DNA from: FLUQ01 sp031551515
GTDB lineage: Bacteria > Desulfobacterota > Desulfovibrionia > Desulfovibrionales > Desulfovibrionaceae
DNA: 64,000 nt
Direction of reading: 5' to 3'
Assembly: GCA_031551515.1 (NCBI GenBank)
Contig: JAVBNL010000001.1
Location: 62,001-126,000, forward strand
Position 1 is the stretch's first letter. The number at the start of each line of letters is the position of its first letter. Below, in pieces: positions 50,978 to 60,743 of this stretch. The notes under the pieces are model-generated. The model was not told where the DNA came from and searched no databases. It saw only the letters and a list, made by a program, of their open reading frames with translations. Position numbers and translations under genes: made by a program.

Positions 50978-51348
50978 GTCTGATTTTCTTCTCATGGTCG
51001 CATTCTTTTTCTTGCTATTTTTTTTTTACCGGAATATTTATTTCTGTTCGTAAGAATGAAGGGTCTCGTCGTCGCCCCGAAGGTCCGGTGGTCCGCAATC
51101 CGCCGCCATGCACCGAAGGAAGCGCTCCGACGCCCAGAGCATCAGGATTGCGTCAACCCCACGTTTCCTTGGAAACGGACATTTACGTTGTGCATATTCG
51201 TATGTGACACTCGCCGTCAGGCATAACGGCGGGCGCGTTTTACGCCGCCCGCGTTTCGCGTTTTGTCTCCGACCCGTGCCGTTTTGCGGCCGCCCCATGT
51301 GGGGTACGGCGCATGCCAACAGTATTTTCCGCCACCTTGAGGTGTAGC
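50978..51348 (+). promoter_or_regulatory. rpoB upstream region with leader stem-loop
   Basis: These 371 bp lie between the zraP terminator and rpoB. No rplL or other ribosomal gene is present. A possible promoter is TTGGAA (51173-51178) and CATATT with 18 bp spacing. A GC-rich stem-loop (GCGGGCG/CGCCCGC, 51229-51252) lies about 100 nt before the rpoB start. No conserved protein was recognised in the interval. Confidence 0.4.
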
Positions 51349-54300
51349 ATGAATCAGATCATGAAACAGTTCGGCAAAATCGACGTGACGCTGCCGATCC
51401 CCCACCTGCTGAATCTGCAAGTGGATTCCTACAAAAAGTTCCTGCAGGAAGGCATGACCGAACGCAGGCCGGATGAAGGCCTGGAAGGCGTATTTCGTTC
51501 CGTCTTCCCCATCGAGGACTTCAACCGCACAGCCAGCCTGGAATATGTGGGCTACGAAATCGGCGAGCCCAAATACGACCAGGCCGAATGCATCAGCAAA
51601 GGCCTGACCTTTGAAGCCCCCGTGCGCATCAAAGTGCGCCTGGTGGTCTATGATGTGGATGAAGCTTCGGGCAACCGCACCATTCGGGACATCAAAGAGC
51701 AGGACATCTATTTCGGCACCCTGCCTTTCATGACTGAAAAGGGCACCTTCATCATCAACGGCACCGAGCGGGTCATCGTCAACCAGTTGCAGCGCTCGCC
51801 GGGCATCATTTTCGAACACGACTCCGGCAAGACCCACTCCAGCCGCAAGGTGCTCTACTCCTGCCGGGTTATCCCCATGCGCGGCTCCTGGCTGGATTTC
51901 GACTTCGATCACAAAGACATTTTGTACGTGCGCATCGACCGCCGCCGCAAAATGCCCGCCACCATTCTGTTCAAGGCCATGGGCATGACCAAGGCCGACA
52001 TTCTGAACTTCTTCTATCAGAAGGAGTTCTACCGCCTGGAAAAAGGCGGCGCCCTGTCCTGGGAAGTGGACAAAAACATGTACCACAAGGACAACGCCTA
52101 TGCCGACATCGCGACCAAAGACGGCACGGTGATCGTCAAGGCGGGCAAACCCATCACCAAGCGCGCCTGGCGCCAGATCTGCGAAGCGGAAATCCCGGCC
52201 ATACCCGTTGCGCCCGAGTCCATCGAAGGCCAGTTCCTGGCCGAAGACCTGGCTCACCCCAAAACCGGCGAAGTGCTGGCGGAAGCGGCGGATGAAATCA
52301 CCGGCGCCCTGATGGAACAAATCCGCGAAGCCGCAATCAGCCGCGTCGCCGTGCTGCACACCCGCGGCACTGACACCTCTTCGTCCCTTCGCGACACGCT
52401 GATTCTGGACAAAACCGCGGATATGGAAAGCGCTCAGGTGGAAATTTACCGCCGCCTGCGCCCCTCTTCGCCGCCCACCCCGGAAATCGCGGCCGGTTTC
52501 TTCGACAACCTGTTCCGCAACCCCGACTATTACGACCTTTCTCCGGTCGGCCGCTACAAGCTGAACCAGCGCCTGGGGCTTACGCTGCCGCTGGAAACGC
52601 GCGTGCTGAGCAACGAAGACATTCTGAAAGCCATTCAGGTGCTCACGCTCCTTAAAGACAGCCACGGCCCGGCCGACGACATCGACCATTTGGGCAACCG
52701 CCGCGTGCGGCCCGTGGGCGAACTGGTGGAAAACCAGTACCGCATCGGCCTGGTGCGCATGGAACGCGCCATCAAAGAACGCATGAGCCTGCAGGAAGTG
52801 GCGACGCTGATGCCCCACGACCTGATCAACCCGAAGCCCGTCTCCGCCGTGCTGAAAGAATTCTTCGGCACCAGCCAGCTTTCGCAGTTCATGGACCAGA
52901 CCAACTCCCTGTCGGAAGTGACGCACAAGCGCCGCCTCTCCGCCCTGGGACCCGGCGGCCTGACCCGCGAACGCGCGGGCTTCGAAGTGCGCGACGTGCA
53001 CACTTCGCACTACGGCCGCATCTGCCCCATTGAAACGCCCGAAGGCCCGAACATCGGCCTTATCGTGTCGCTTACCACCTACGCCAAGGTCAACGACTAC
53101 GGTTTCATCGAAACGCCTTACCGCGTCATTAAAAACGCCAAGGTCACCGACGAGATCATCTACCTCGACGCCTCGGCCGAAATGAACGAAGTCATCGCCC
53201 AGGCCAACGCCAAGGTGGACGGCAAAGGCATGCTGGTCGACGAATTCGTCACCACGCGTATCAAGGGCGACGTGCTCATGCAGCCCAAAGAAGACGTGAC
53301 CTTGATGGACATCTCGCCTTCGCAGATGGTTTCCATCTCTGCCGCGCTCATTCCCTTCCTGGAACACGACGACGCCAACCGCGCGCTGATGGGTTCGAAC
53401 ATGCAGCGCCAGGCCGTGCCCCTTCTGCGCAACGAAGTGCCGCTGGTGGGCACGGGCATGGAAGGCGACGTGGCCCGCGACTCCGGCGCGTGCATCCTGG
53501 CGGAAGGCGACGGCATCATCCGCTATGTTGACGCCGACCGCATCATCGTCACCTATGACGGGAGCCTGTACCCCGAATCGGGCGGCACCCGCGCTTACAA
53601 CCTGTTGAAGTTCCACAAGTCGAACCAGAACTCCTGCTTCGGCCAGAAACCTACCTGCACCCCCGGTCAGGTCGTGAAAAAGGGCCAGGTCATCGCCGAC
53701 GGCCCGGGCATCGAATACGGTGAGCTGGCGCTGGGCAAAAATCTGACCGTGGCCTTTATGCCCTGGTGCGGGTTCAACTTCGAAGACTCCATCCTGATCT
53801 CCGAACGCTGCGTGAAAGAAGATACCTTCACCAGCGTGCATATCGAAGAATTCGAAGTGGTCGCCCGTGACACCAAGCTGGGACCCGAAGAAATTACTCG
53901 CGACATTCCCAACGTTGGGGAAGAAATGCTGCGCAATCTCGACGGGTCGGGCATCATCCGCATCGGCGCGCCGGTGCGGCCCGACGACATCCTGGTGGGC
54001 AAAATCACGCCCAAGGGCGAAACCCAGCTGACCCCCGAAGAAAAACTGCTGCGCGCCATCTTCGGCGACAAAGCGCGCGACGTGAAAAACACCTCGCTGA
54101 AAGTGCCGCCCGGCATCGAAGGCACGGTCATCGAAGTGCGGGTCTTTAACCGCCGTTCCGGCGAAAAAGACGAACGTACCGTTTCCATTGAGAACTACGA
54201 ACTTGACCGTCTGGACAAGAAAGAAGCCGATCATGTGTCGGCCCTGACCGAAGCCACGCGCGGCAAGATCCTTACCTTCGCCGCCGGCAAGCAGCTTGAG

Positions 54301-55527
54301 GGCACGCTCTCCGGCAAGAAAAAGGGCGAAGTGCTGGCGGAAGCGGGCCACGTGGCCACAGCCGAAATTCTGGCCGACGTGCCGCTGAAGAAACTCTCCG
54401 GCCTGTTCAAAAGCCGTGAGGTCAACGAACAGGTCGCGGCCCTGCTGGAAGAGTATAGCCGCCAACTCGCGTACATCAAAAACATCTATGACTCCAAACG
54501 CGGCAAGGTCACCGAGGGCGACGACCTGCCCCCCGGCGTCATCAAAATGGTGAAAGTTTACGTCGCCGTGAAGCGTAAGCTGAACGTGGGCGATAAAATG
54601 GCCGGCCGCCACGGCAACAAGGGCGTCGTCTCCTGCATTCTGCCGGTTGAGGACATGCCCTTCTTCGCCGACGGCAGGCCCGTGGATATCGTGCTGAACC
54701 CGCTGGGGGTTCCTTCCCGTATGAACATCGGGCAGATCATGGAAACGCACCTGGGCTGGGCCGCCAAAGAGCTGGGCCTGCAACTGGCCACGCTGCTGCA
54801 AAGCGGCGCGGCGCTGAAGCAGGTGCGCACCGAAGTGAAGAGCGTCTTTGACAACAAGGTCACGGCAAAACTGATTGACGAGCTGTCTGACGAAGAGTTC
54901 ATCGAATCCATCAAGGCCATGGAACCGGGCATCGTCACCAAAACGCCCGTCTTTGACGGCGCCACGGAAGACGAAATCTGGGATTGGCTCAAGCGCGCGA
55001 ACCTGCCCGAAGACGGCAAGACCGTGCTTTATGACGGCCGCACCGGTGAGCCTTTCCACAACCGCATCACCACCGGCGTCATGTACATGCTCAAACTCCA
55101 CCACCTGGTGGATGAAAAAATCCATGCCCGCTCCACGGGCCCCTACTCTCTGGTTACCCAGCAGCCGCTGGGCGGCAAGGCACAGTTCGGCGGCCAGCGG
55201 CTTGGGGAAATGGAAGTGTGGGCGCTTGAAGCCTACGGCGCGGCTTACCTGCTGCAGGAATTCCTCACCGTCAAGTCCGACGACGTGGCGGGCCGCGTGA
55301 AGATGTACGAAAAAATCGTCAAGGGCGACAACTTCCTTGAAGCCGGGCTGCCCGAATCCTTCAACGTGCTGGTCAAAGAGCTGATGTCCCTCGGCCTTGA
55401 CGTGACCCTGCACCAGGAAGAAGGCAAGAAAAAGCCCAAACGCATCGGCAGCGCCTTTACGGAATCTTCGGAAGCTCAGGTTGAGCGGCCCGAATTCTTT
55501 ATCGGCTCTGACGACGAAAACGAATAA
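51349..55527 (+). CDS. rpoB: RNA polymerase beta subunit
   Basis: The 1392-residue beta subunit starts at ATG 51349 with GAGGTG upstream. Conserved regions include the rifampicin-pocket segment (SQFMDQTNSLSEVTHKRRLS), GPGGLTRERAGFEVRD, CPIETPEGPNIGLI and the C-terminal GGKAQFGGQRLGEMEVWALE. In the rifampicin pocket the N-S of QTNSLSE differ from E. coli QNNPLSE, which is probably lineage variation. It is followed by rpoC after 23 bp. No rplJ-rplL precede it here. Confidence 0.98.
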   Translation: MNQIMKQFGKIDVTLPIPHLLNLQVDSYKKFLQEGMTERRPDEGLEGVFRSVFPIEDFNRTASLEYVGYEIGEPKYDQAECISKGLTFEAPVRIKVRLVVYDVDEASGNRTIRDIKEQDIYFGTLPFMTEKGTFIINGTERVIVNQLQRSPGIIFEHDSGKTHSSRKVLYSCRVIPMRGSWLDFDFDHKDILYVRIDRRRKMPATILFKAMGMTKADILNFFYQKEFYRLEKGGALSWEVDKNMYHKDNAYADIATKDGTVIVKAGKPITKRAWRQICEAEIPAIPVAPESIEGQFLAEDLAHPKTGEVLAEAADEITGALMEQIREAAISRVAVLHTRGTDTSSSLRDTLILDKTADMESAQVEIYRRLRPSSPPTPEIAAGFFDNLFRNPDYYDLSPVGRYKLNQRLGLTLPLETRVLSNEDILKAIQVLTLLKDSHGPADDIDHLGNRRVRPVGELVENQYRIGLVRMERAIKERMSLQEVATLMPHDLINPKPVSAVLKEFFGTSQLSQFMDQTNSLSEVTHKRRLSALGPGGLTRERAGFEVRDVHTSHYGRICPIETPEGPNIGLIVSLTTYAKVNDYGFIETPYRVIKNAKVTDEIIYLDASAEMNEVIAQANAKVDGKGMLVDEFVTTRIKGDVLMQPKEDVTLMDISPSQMVSISAALIPFLEHDDANRALMGSNMQRQAVPLLRNEVPLVGTGMEGDVARDSGACILAEGDGIIRYVDADRIIVTYDGSLYPESGGTRAYNLLKFHKSNQNSCFGQKPTCTPGQVVKKGQVIADGPGIEYGELALGKNLTVAFMPWCGFNFEDSILISERCVKEDTFTSVHIEEFEVVARDTKLGPEEITRDIPNVGEEMLRNLDGSGIIRIGAPVRPDDILVGKITPKGETQLTPEEKLLRAIFGDKARDVKNTSLKVPPGIEGTVIEVRVFNRRSGEKDERTVSIENYELDRLDKKEADHVSALTEATRGKILTFAAGKQLEGTLSGKKKGEVLAEAGHVATAEILADVPLKKLSGLFKSREVNEQVAALLEEYSRQLAYIKNIYDSKRGKVTEGDDLPPGVIKMVKVYVAVKRKLNVGDKMAGRHGNKGVVSCILPVEDMPFFADGRPVDIVLNPLGVPSRMNIGQIMETHLGWAAKELGLQLATLLQSGAALKQVRTEVKSVFDNKVTAKLIDELSDEEFIESIKAMEPGIVTKTPVFDGATEDEIWDWLKRANLPEDGKTVLYDGRTGEPFHNRITTGVMYMLKLHHLVDEKIHARSTGPYSLVTQQPLGGKAQFGGQRLGEMEVWALEAYGAAYLLQEFLTVKSDDVAGRVKMYEKIVKGDNFLEAGLPESFNVLVKELMSLGLDVTLHQEEGKKKPKRIGSAFTESSEAQVERPEFFIGSDDENE

Positions 55528-55550
55528 ATTCAGTTATAATCGAGGTAGCT

Positions 55551-58500
55551 ATGTCACTCGACGATCTCTTTACAGTCCGTGGCGCTTCAGCCAACGTTGC
55601 GAATATCCGCAACCTGAAGGCCATTCAAATCAGCATCGCCTCCCCCGCGTCCATTCGCGAATGGTCGTACGGCGAAGTGAAAAAACCTGAAACCATCAAC
55701 TACCGCACCTTCAAGCCGGAGCGGGACGGCCTTTTCTGCGCCAAGATCTTCGGCCCGGTCAAAGACTATGAGTGCAACTGCGGCAAATACAAGCGCATGA
55801 AGCACCGCGGCATCGTCTGCGAAAAGTGCGGCGTTGAAGTCATCGCTTCCAAGGTGCGGCGCGAACGCATGGGGCATATCGAACTGGCCGCCCCGGTCGC
55901 CCACATCTGGTTTCTGAAGACCCTGCCCTCCAAGATCGGCACCCTGCTTGACATGACCATGGCCGACCTGGAAAAAGTGCTCTACTTCGACTCCTACATC
56001 GTGCTGGAGCCGGGCAACACGGGCCTCACCAAGCTACAGGTCATTTCCGAAGACCTGTACCTGCAGGTCATCGACCGCTTCGGCGAAGACGCTCTGACCG
56101 TGGGCATGGGCGCCGAGGCCATTCGCTCTTTGCTTGAGGAAATGAATCTGGAAAAGCTGCGCGCGGAACTGCGTGAAGAATCGCAGGCCACCCGCTCGCA
56201 GACCAAGAAGCGCAAGCTGACCAAGCGCCTGAAAATCGTTGAAGCGTTCATCGAATCGGACAACAAGCCCGAATGGATGGTTCTGGAAGTCATTCCGGTC
56301 ATTCCGCCGGAACTGCGCCCCCTGGTGCCGCTCGATGGCGGCCGCTTCGCCACATCCGACCTGAACGACCTGTACAGAAGGGTCATCAACCGCAACAACC
56401 GCCTGAAGCGGCTGATGGAACTGGGCGCGCCCGACATCATCATCCGCAACGAAAAACGCATGCTGCAAGAAGCGGTGGACGCCCTTTTCGACAACGGCCG
56501 CCGCGGCCGGGCCATCACCGGCACCAACGGCCGCCCGCTGAAATCCTTGTCCGACATGATCAAGGGCAAGCAGGGGCGCTTCCGTCAGAACCTGCTGGGC
56601 AAACGCGTGGATTACTCCGGCCGCTCAGTCATCGTTGTGGGCCCCAAGCTGAAACTGCACCAGTGCGGCCTGCCCAAGAAAATGGCTCTGGAACTCTTCA
56701 AACCCTTCATCTATGCGAAGCTTGAAGAAAGAGGGCTTGCCTCTACCATCAAATCCGCCAAAAAAATGGTGGAACGTGAAGAACTGGTGGTCTGGGATAT
56801 CCTTGAAGAAGTGGTGCGCGAATACCCCATCATGCTCAACCGCGCGCCCACCCTGCACCGCCTGGGCATTCAGGCTTTCGAACCGCTGCTGGTCGAAGGC
56901 AAGGCCATTCAGCTGCACCCGCTGGTCTGCTCCGCCTATAACGCGGACTTTGACGGTGACCAGATGGCCGTGCACCTGCCCCTTTCCGTTGAAGCCCAGA
57001 TCGAATGCCGCGTGCTGATGATGAGCACCAACAACATTCTGTCTCCGGCCAACGGCAGCCCGGTCATCGTGCCCAGCCAGGATATCGTGCTGGGCCTGTA
57101 CTTCATGACTGTGGAACGCGACTTTGAGAAAGGCGAAGGCAAAATCTTCTGCTCGCCGTGGGAAGTCATTACGGCTTACGACCACAAGCAGGTGGGGCTG
57201 CACGCCAAAATCAAAGTGCGCATGGACGGCCAACTGATCGAAACAACCCCCGGCCGCGTGCTCATTCACGACGTGCTGCCCAAAGGCGTTGATTTCGAAC
57301 TGGTCAACTGCGTGCTGAACAAAAAGAACATCGGCCGTCTGGTGGGCACCGCCTATCGCGACGCGGGCACCAAAGCCACGGTTATTCTCTGCGACCGCCT
57401 GAAGGATATCGGCTACGAGTTCGCAACCCGCGCCGGCATCACCATCGGGGTCAAAGACCTGCAGATTCCCGAGGCCAAAAAGGGCATCATCGACAAGTCC
57501 CAGGCCGAGGTCGACGACATCGAACGCCAGTACCGCGACGGGATCATCACCCGCACGGAAAAATACAACAAGGTCGTGGACGTCTGGACCAAAGCCACAC
57601 AGGACGTGTCGGCCGAAATGATCCGGGCCATATCCACCGAAGAGCTGGTCAATGAAAAAACCCAGGAAAAGAGGACCAACGCCTCTTTCAACCCCATTTT
57701 CATGATGTCCACCTCCGGCGCGCGAGGCAACCAGGACCAGATGCGCCAGCTGGCCGGCATGCGCGGCCTGATGGCCCGTCCTTCCGGTGAAATCATTGAA
57801 ACGCCCATCACTTCGTGCTTCCGCGAAGGCCTGGACGTACTGCAGTACTTCAACTCCACCCACGGCGCGCGAAAAGGCCTTGCCGACACCGCGCTCAAGA
57901 CGGCGAACTCCGGGTACCTTACCCGCCGCCTGGTGGACGTGGTGCAAGACGTGATCATCACCGAAACCGACTGCGGCACCGTGGACGGCATCGAGATTTC
58001 CCACCTGGTCAAAGCCGGTGAAATCAAGATGCGCCTTATGGAACGCGCGCTCGGCCGCGTGCTGCTCTATCCCGTGTACGACCCCGAAACCCGCCAGGAA
58101 CTCTTCCCCGCCAATACCCTGGTGGACGAAAAAGTGGCCTATGCGCTTGACGCGGCGGGCATCAACTCCATCACCATCCGCTCCGCCCTGACCTGCCAGT
58201 CAGAGCGCGGCATCTGCGCCTGCTGCTACGGCCGCGACCTGGCCCGCGGGCACAAGGTCAACATCGGCGAAACCGTGGGCATCATCGCCGCCCAGTCCAT
58301 TGGTGAACCGGGCACGCAGCTGACCATGCGTACCTTCCACATCGGCGGCACGGCTTCGCGCGAAATCGAACGTTCCAACATTGAGGCCCAGCACACGGGC
58401 CGGGTCGTTCTTTCCCGCGTCAAAGCCATCAAGAACCGCGACGGGCAGTTCATGGTTCTCGGCAAGAGCGGCCAGATCAGCATTGTGGATGAACAGGGCC

Positions 58501-59711
58501 GCGAACGGGAAAAATACATCCTGCCCAACGGTTCGAAACTCTCGGTGCAGGAAGGGCAAGAAGTCAAAAAAGGCACCCTGCTGGCCGAATGGGACCCCTT
58601 CAACGAACCCTTCGTGGCGGAAGTGGACGGGGTGGTCAAGTTCACCGACATCATCGACGGCAAGACCTACCAGGAAAAAGTGGACGAAGCCACGCGCCTG
58701 TCTTCGCAGTCTATCATTGAATACCGCACCACCAACTACCGGCCTTCCGTCTCCGTCTGCGACGAGACGGGCACCGTGAAAACCCGGCCCGGCAGCCAGA
58801 TGGCGGCCACCTACCAGTTGCCCGTGGGCGCGCTGCTCATGGTACGCGACGGCATGGAAATTCAGGCCGGCGACATCATGGCCAGAAAGCCGCGTGAAAC
58901 TTCAAAGACCAAAGACATCGTGGGTGGTCTGCCCCGCGTCGCCGAACTCTTTGAAGTGCGCAAGCCCAAAGACATGGCCGTGGTTTCCGAAATCGACGGC
59001 ACCATCACCTTTGCCGGCGAATCCAAAGGCAAACGCAAGATCATCGTTACCCCCGAAACCGGCGACACCAAAGAATACCTGGTGCCGAAAGGCAAGCACA
59101 TCACCGTTTCCGACGGCGACTTTGTGGAAGCCGGCGAACTCTTGACCGAAGGGCACCCGGAACTGCACGACATTCTGCGCACCAAAGGCGAAAAATTCCT
59201 CGCCTCGTACCTGGTGGAGGAAATTCAAGACGTGTACCGCTTCCAGGGCGTGTCCATCGACGACAAGCACATCGAAGTCATCGTGCGGCAGATGCTGAAA
59301 AAGGTCACTGTGCTTGACTCCGGCGGCACCAGCTTCCTGGTCGGCGAACAGGTGGACAAGCAGGACTTCAAGGTTGAAAACCAGAGGGCCCTGACCGAAG
59401 GCCGCAGCCCGGCCACGGCGGAACCCCTGGTGCTGGGCATCACCCAGGCTTCCTTGACGACCTCGAGCTTCATCTCGGCGGCTTCCTTCCAGGAAACCAC
59501 CAAGGTGCTGACCGAAGCCTCTCTGCGCGGCAAGTCAGACCCCCTGCGCGGCCTGAAAGAAAACGTCATCGTCGGGCGCCTGATTCCCGCCGGGACCGGC
59601 TATCGCGAATACGTGAACACCGACATCGTGGTGCCCGAGCAGAAGGAACGCCCGGACAAGTTCCTGGAAGACCTGGAAGACGATCCCCTGCTGGTGGACA
59701 TTAACGGATAG
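55551..59711 (+). CDS. rpoC: RNA polymerase beta-prime subunit
   Basis: The 1386-residue beta-prime subunit has the N-terminal zinc ribbon (YECNCGKYKRMKHRGIVCEK), the catalytic magnesium motif NADFDGDQM and the second zinc site (CQSERGICACCYGRDLARG). The bridge/trigger region includes SARGNQDQMRQLAGMRGLMA-like text. GAGGTAGCT precedes ATG 55551. A strong terminator lies 12 bp after the stop. Confidence 0.98.
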   Translation: MSLDDLFTVRGASANVANIRNLKAIQISIASPASIREWSYGEVKKPETINYRTFKPERDGLFCAKIFGPVKDYECNCGKYKRMKHRGIVCEKCGVEVIASKVRRERMGHIELAAPVAHIWFLKTLPSKIGTLLDMTMADLEKVLYFDSYIVLEPGNTGLTKLQVISEDLYLQVIDRFGEDALTVGMGAEAIRSLLEEMNLEKLRAELREESQATRSQTKKRKLTKRLKIVEAFIESDNKPEWMVLEVIPVIPPELRPLVPLDGGRFATSDLNDLYRRVINRNNRLKRLMELGAPDIIIRNEKRMLQEAVDALFDNGRRGRAITGTNGRPLKSLSDMIKGKQGRFRQNLLGKRVDYSGRSVIVVGPKLKLHQCGLPKKMALELFKPFIYAKLEERGLASTIKSAKKMVEREELVVWDILEEVVREYPIMLNRAPTLHRLGIQAFEPLLVEGKAIQLHPLVCSAYNADFDGDQMAVHLPLSVEAQIECRVLMMSTNNILSPANGSPVIVPSQDIVLGLYFMTVERDFEKGEGKIFCSPWEVITAYDHKQVGLHAKIKVRMDGQLIETTPGRVLIHDVLPKGVDFELVNCVLNKKNIGRLVGTAYRDAGTKATVILCDRLKDIGYEFATRAGITIGVKDLQIPEAKKGIIDKSQAEVDDIERQYRDGIITRTEKYNKVVDVWTKATQDVSAEMIRAISTEELVNEKTQEKRTNASFNPIFMMSTSGARGNQDQMRQLAGMRGLMARPSGEIIETPITSCFREGLDVLQYFNSTHGARKGLADTALKTANSGYLTRRLVDVVQDVIITETDCGTVDGIEISHLVKAGEIKMRLMERALGRVLLYPVYDPETRQELFPANTLVDEKVAYALDAAGINSITIRSALTCQSERGICACCYGRDLARGHKVNIGETVGIIAAQSIGEPGTQLTMRTFHIGGTASREIERSNIEAQHTGRVVLSRVKAIKNRDGQFMVLGKSGQISIVDEQGREREKYILPNGSKLSVQEGQEVKKGTLLAEWDPFNEPFVAEVDGVVKFTDIIDGKTYQEKVDEATRLSSQSIIEYRTTNYRPSVSVCDETGTVKTRPGSQMAATYQLPVGALLMVRDGMEIQAGDIMARKPRETSKTKDIVGGLPRVAELFEVRKPKDMAVVSEIDGTITFAGESKGKRKIIVTPETGDTKEYLVPKGKHITVSDGDFVEAGELLTEGHPELHDILRTKGEKFLASYLVEEIQDVYRFQGVSIDDKHIEVIVRQMLKKVTVLDSGGTSFLVGEQVDKQDFKVENQRALTEGRSPATAEPLVLGITQASLTTSSFISAASFQETTKVLTEASLRGKSDPLRGLKENVIVGRLIPAGTGYREYVNTDIVVPEQKERPDKFLEDLEDDPLLVDING

Positions 59712-59722
59712 CATCAAGAATA

Positions 59723-59760
59723 CCGGGCCGCCGCATGCATACGCGGCGGCCCGGCTTTTT
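59723..59760 (+). terminator. Rho-independent terminator after rpoC
   Basis: A perfect 12 bp stem CCGGGCCGCCGC/GCGGCGGCCCGG with an 8 nt loop is followed by CTTTTT. It ends 13 bp before the start codon of the iclR-type gene. Confidence 0.95.
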
Positions 59761-59773
59761 GTCTGGAGAGTTC

Positions 59774-60535
59774 ATGGCCCGCCAATCCCAAGGCATCCAA
59801 TCCGTAGAGATCGCTTTTGCCATCATTGAAGCCTTCATCACTGCCGGCCGCCCCCTCGGCCTGGGTGAGGCGGCCGGCCTTTTCGGCATGCCCAAAAGCA
59901 ACCTGCACAAGTATCTGGTCAGCTTGGTTCGCGTTGGCGTTCTGCGTCAAGGGCCGGACAGTTCCCGCTACAGTCTGGGACCCAAACTGCTCGAATCGGG
60001 ACTGGGCATACTCAGCGGCATCGACGTGTACAGCCTGTGCGAACCGGAACTTTACGATCTGCGGGCCAAAAGCGATGAAGCGGCGGCCCTGGCCCTATGG
60101 ATGCCCGAAGGGCCGATGATAGTCCGTTTTTTGCGTAGCGCCCGGCCCGTTTACCTCGATATGCAAGTCGGATTTTACGCTCCGGTGACTGAAAGCGCCG
60201 CCGGAAAATGTTTTGCCGCCCATCTGCCGGAGCAGGCTTACGCCGCCCTTGCCGCGCGCGAGTGCGACCCCGATGGGCTGTCCCGCTTTCGCCTTTCTCT
60301 GGAAGAAATTCGCAACAAAGGATTCGCCCTGCGCGAGCATCCTAACGAGCGTATTCCCGGCTCCCGTTCGCTGGCCTGCCCTGTCTTTGACGGCAGAGGC
60401 GTCATCACCGCCTGCCTTTTGCTCATCGGGTTTGAAGATTCCGCCGCCCCATTCCCCGATCCCGCCGCCGTTTCTCTGCTTCGCGAATCGGCGGAACGCG
60501 TCTCCGCTTCTCTTGGTCATACTCCGCGCCGCTAA
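59774..60535 (+). CDS. IclR-family transcriptional regulator
   Basis: This 253-residue protein has an N-terminal winged helix-turn-helix (QSVEIAFAIIEAFITAGRPL; LGEAAGLFGMPKSNLHKYLV) and a C-terminal IclR ligand domain (VTESAAGKCFAAHLPEQAYA, GSRSLACPVFDGRGVITACL). ATG 59774 with GGAGA upstream is preferred over 59735, which lies in the rpoC terminator. It probably controls the transporter operon that begins 208 bp downstream. The effector is unknown. Confidence 0.92.
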   Translation: MARQSQGIQSVEIAFAIIEAFITAGRPLGLGEAAGLFGMPKSNLHKYLVSLVRVGVLRQGPDSSRYSLGPKLLESGLGILSGIDVYSLCEPELYDLRAKSDEAAALALWMPEGPMIVRFLRSARPVYLDMQVGFYAPVTESAAGKCFAAHLPEQAYAALAARECDPDGLSRFRLSLEEIRNKGFALREHPNERIPGSRSLACPVFDGRGVITACLLLIGFEDSAAPFPDPAAVSLLRESAERVSASLGHTPRR

Positions 60536-60600
60536 AATCCTTTTTTAGCCTCAGCCTTATCTGCGATCCACCGTTTTGGTGTTTCGTGCATTTTTAGTTT

Positions 60601-60639
60601 AATTCACTTATAGTGTATAAAATATATTTATAGTGAATT
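60601..60639. promoter_or_regulatory. Candidate IclR-type operator
   Basis: AATTCACT (60601-60608) and AGTGAATT (60632-60639) are perfect inverted copies. The interval holds TATAGTG in two positions and a nested CACTTATAGTG. The region is strongly AT-rich and lies just upstream of the candidate promoter, suited to binding by the adjacent regulator. Confidence 0.5.
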
Positions 60640-60643
60640 TTTG

Positions 60644-60670
60644 TTGACCCAAAGTCACTTTAATTATACT
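60644..60670 (+). promoter_or_regulatory. Candidate promoter of MHS transporter operon
   Basis: TTGACC (60644) and TATACT (60665) resemble -35 and -10 boxes, but the spacer is only 15 bp. Suboptimal spacing is common at activator-dependent promoters. Confidence 0.4.
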
Positions 60671-60743
60671 CCATTCCTAAATGGTGACCTGGCGACTATC
60701 CCGGGCTGTCGCCTGGGTCTCCTCAACCCTAAAAGGAGGGCAT

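Noticed and set aside
51217..55413. Very long open frame antisense to rpoB (about 1400 codons)
   Set aside because: The other strand encodes RpoB with full family conservation. The antisense frame is His/Gly/Val-rich, a by-product of strong codon bias, and has no recognisable domain.
51349..55527. Rifampicin-resistance substitution in RpoB
   Set aside because: Differences from E. coli in the pocket (QTNSLSE versus QNNPLSE) are not at the classic Asp516, His526 or Ser531 positions and look like lineage variation.
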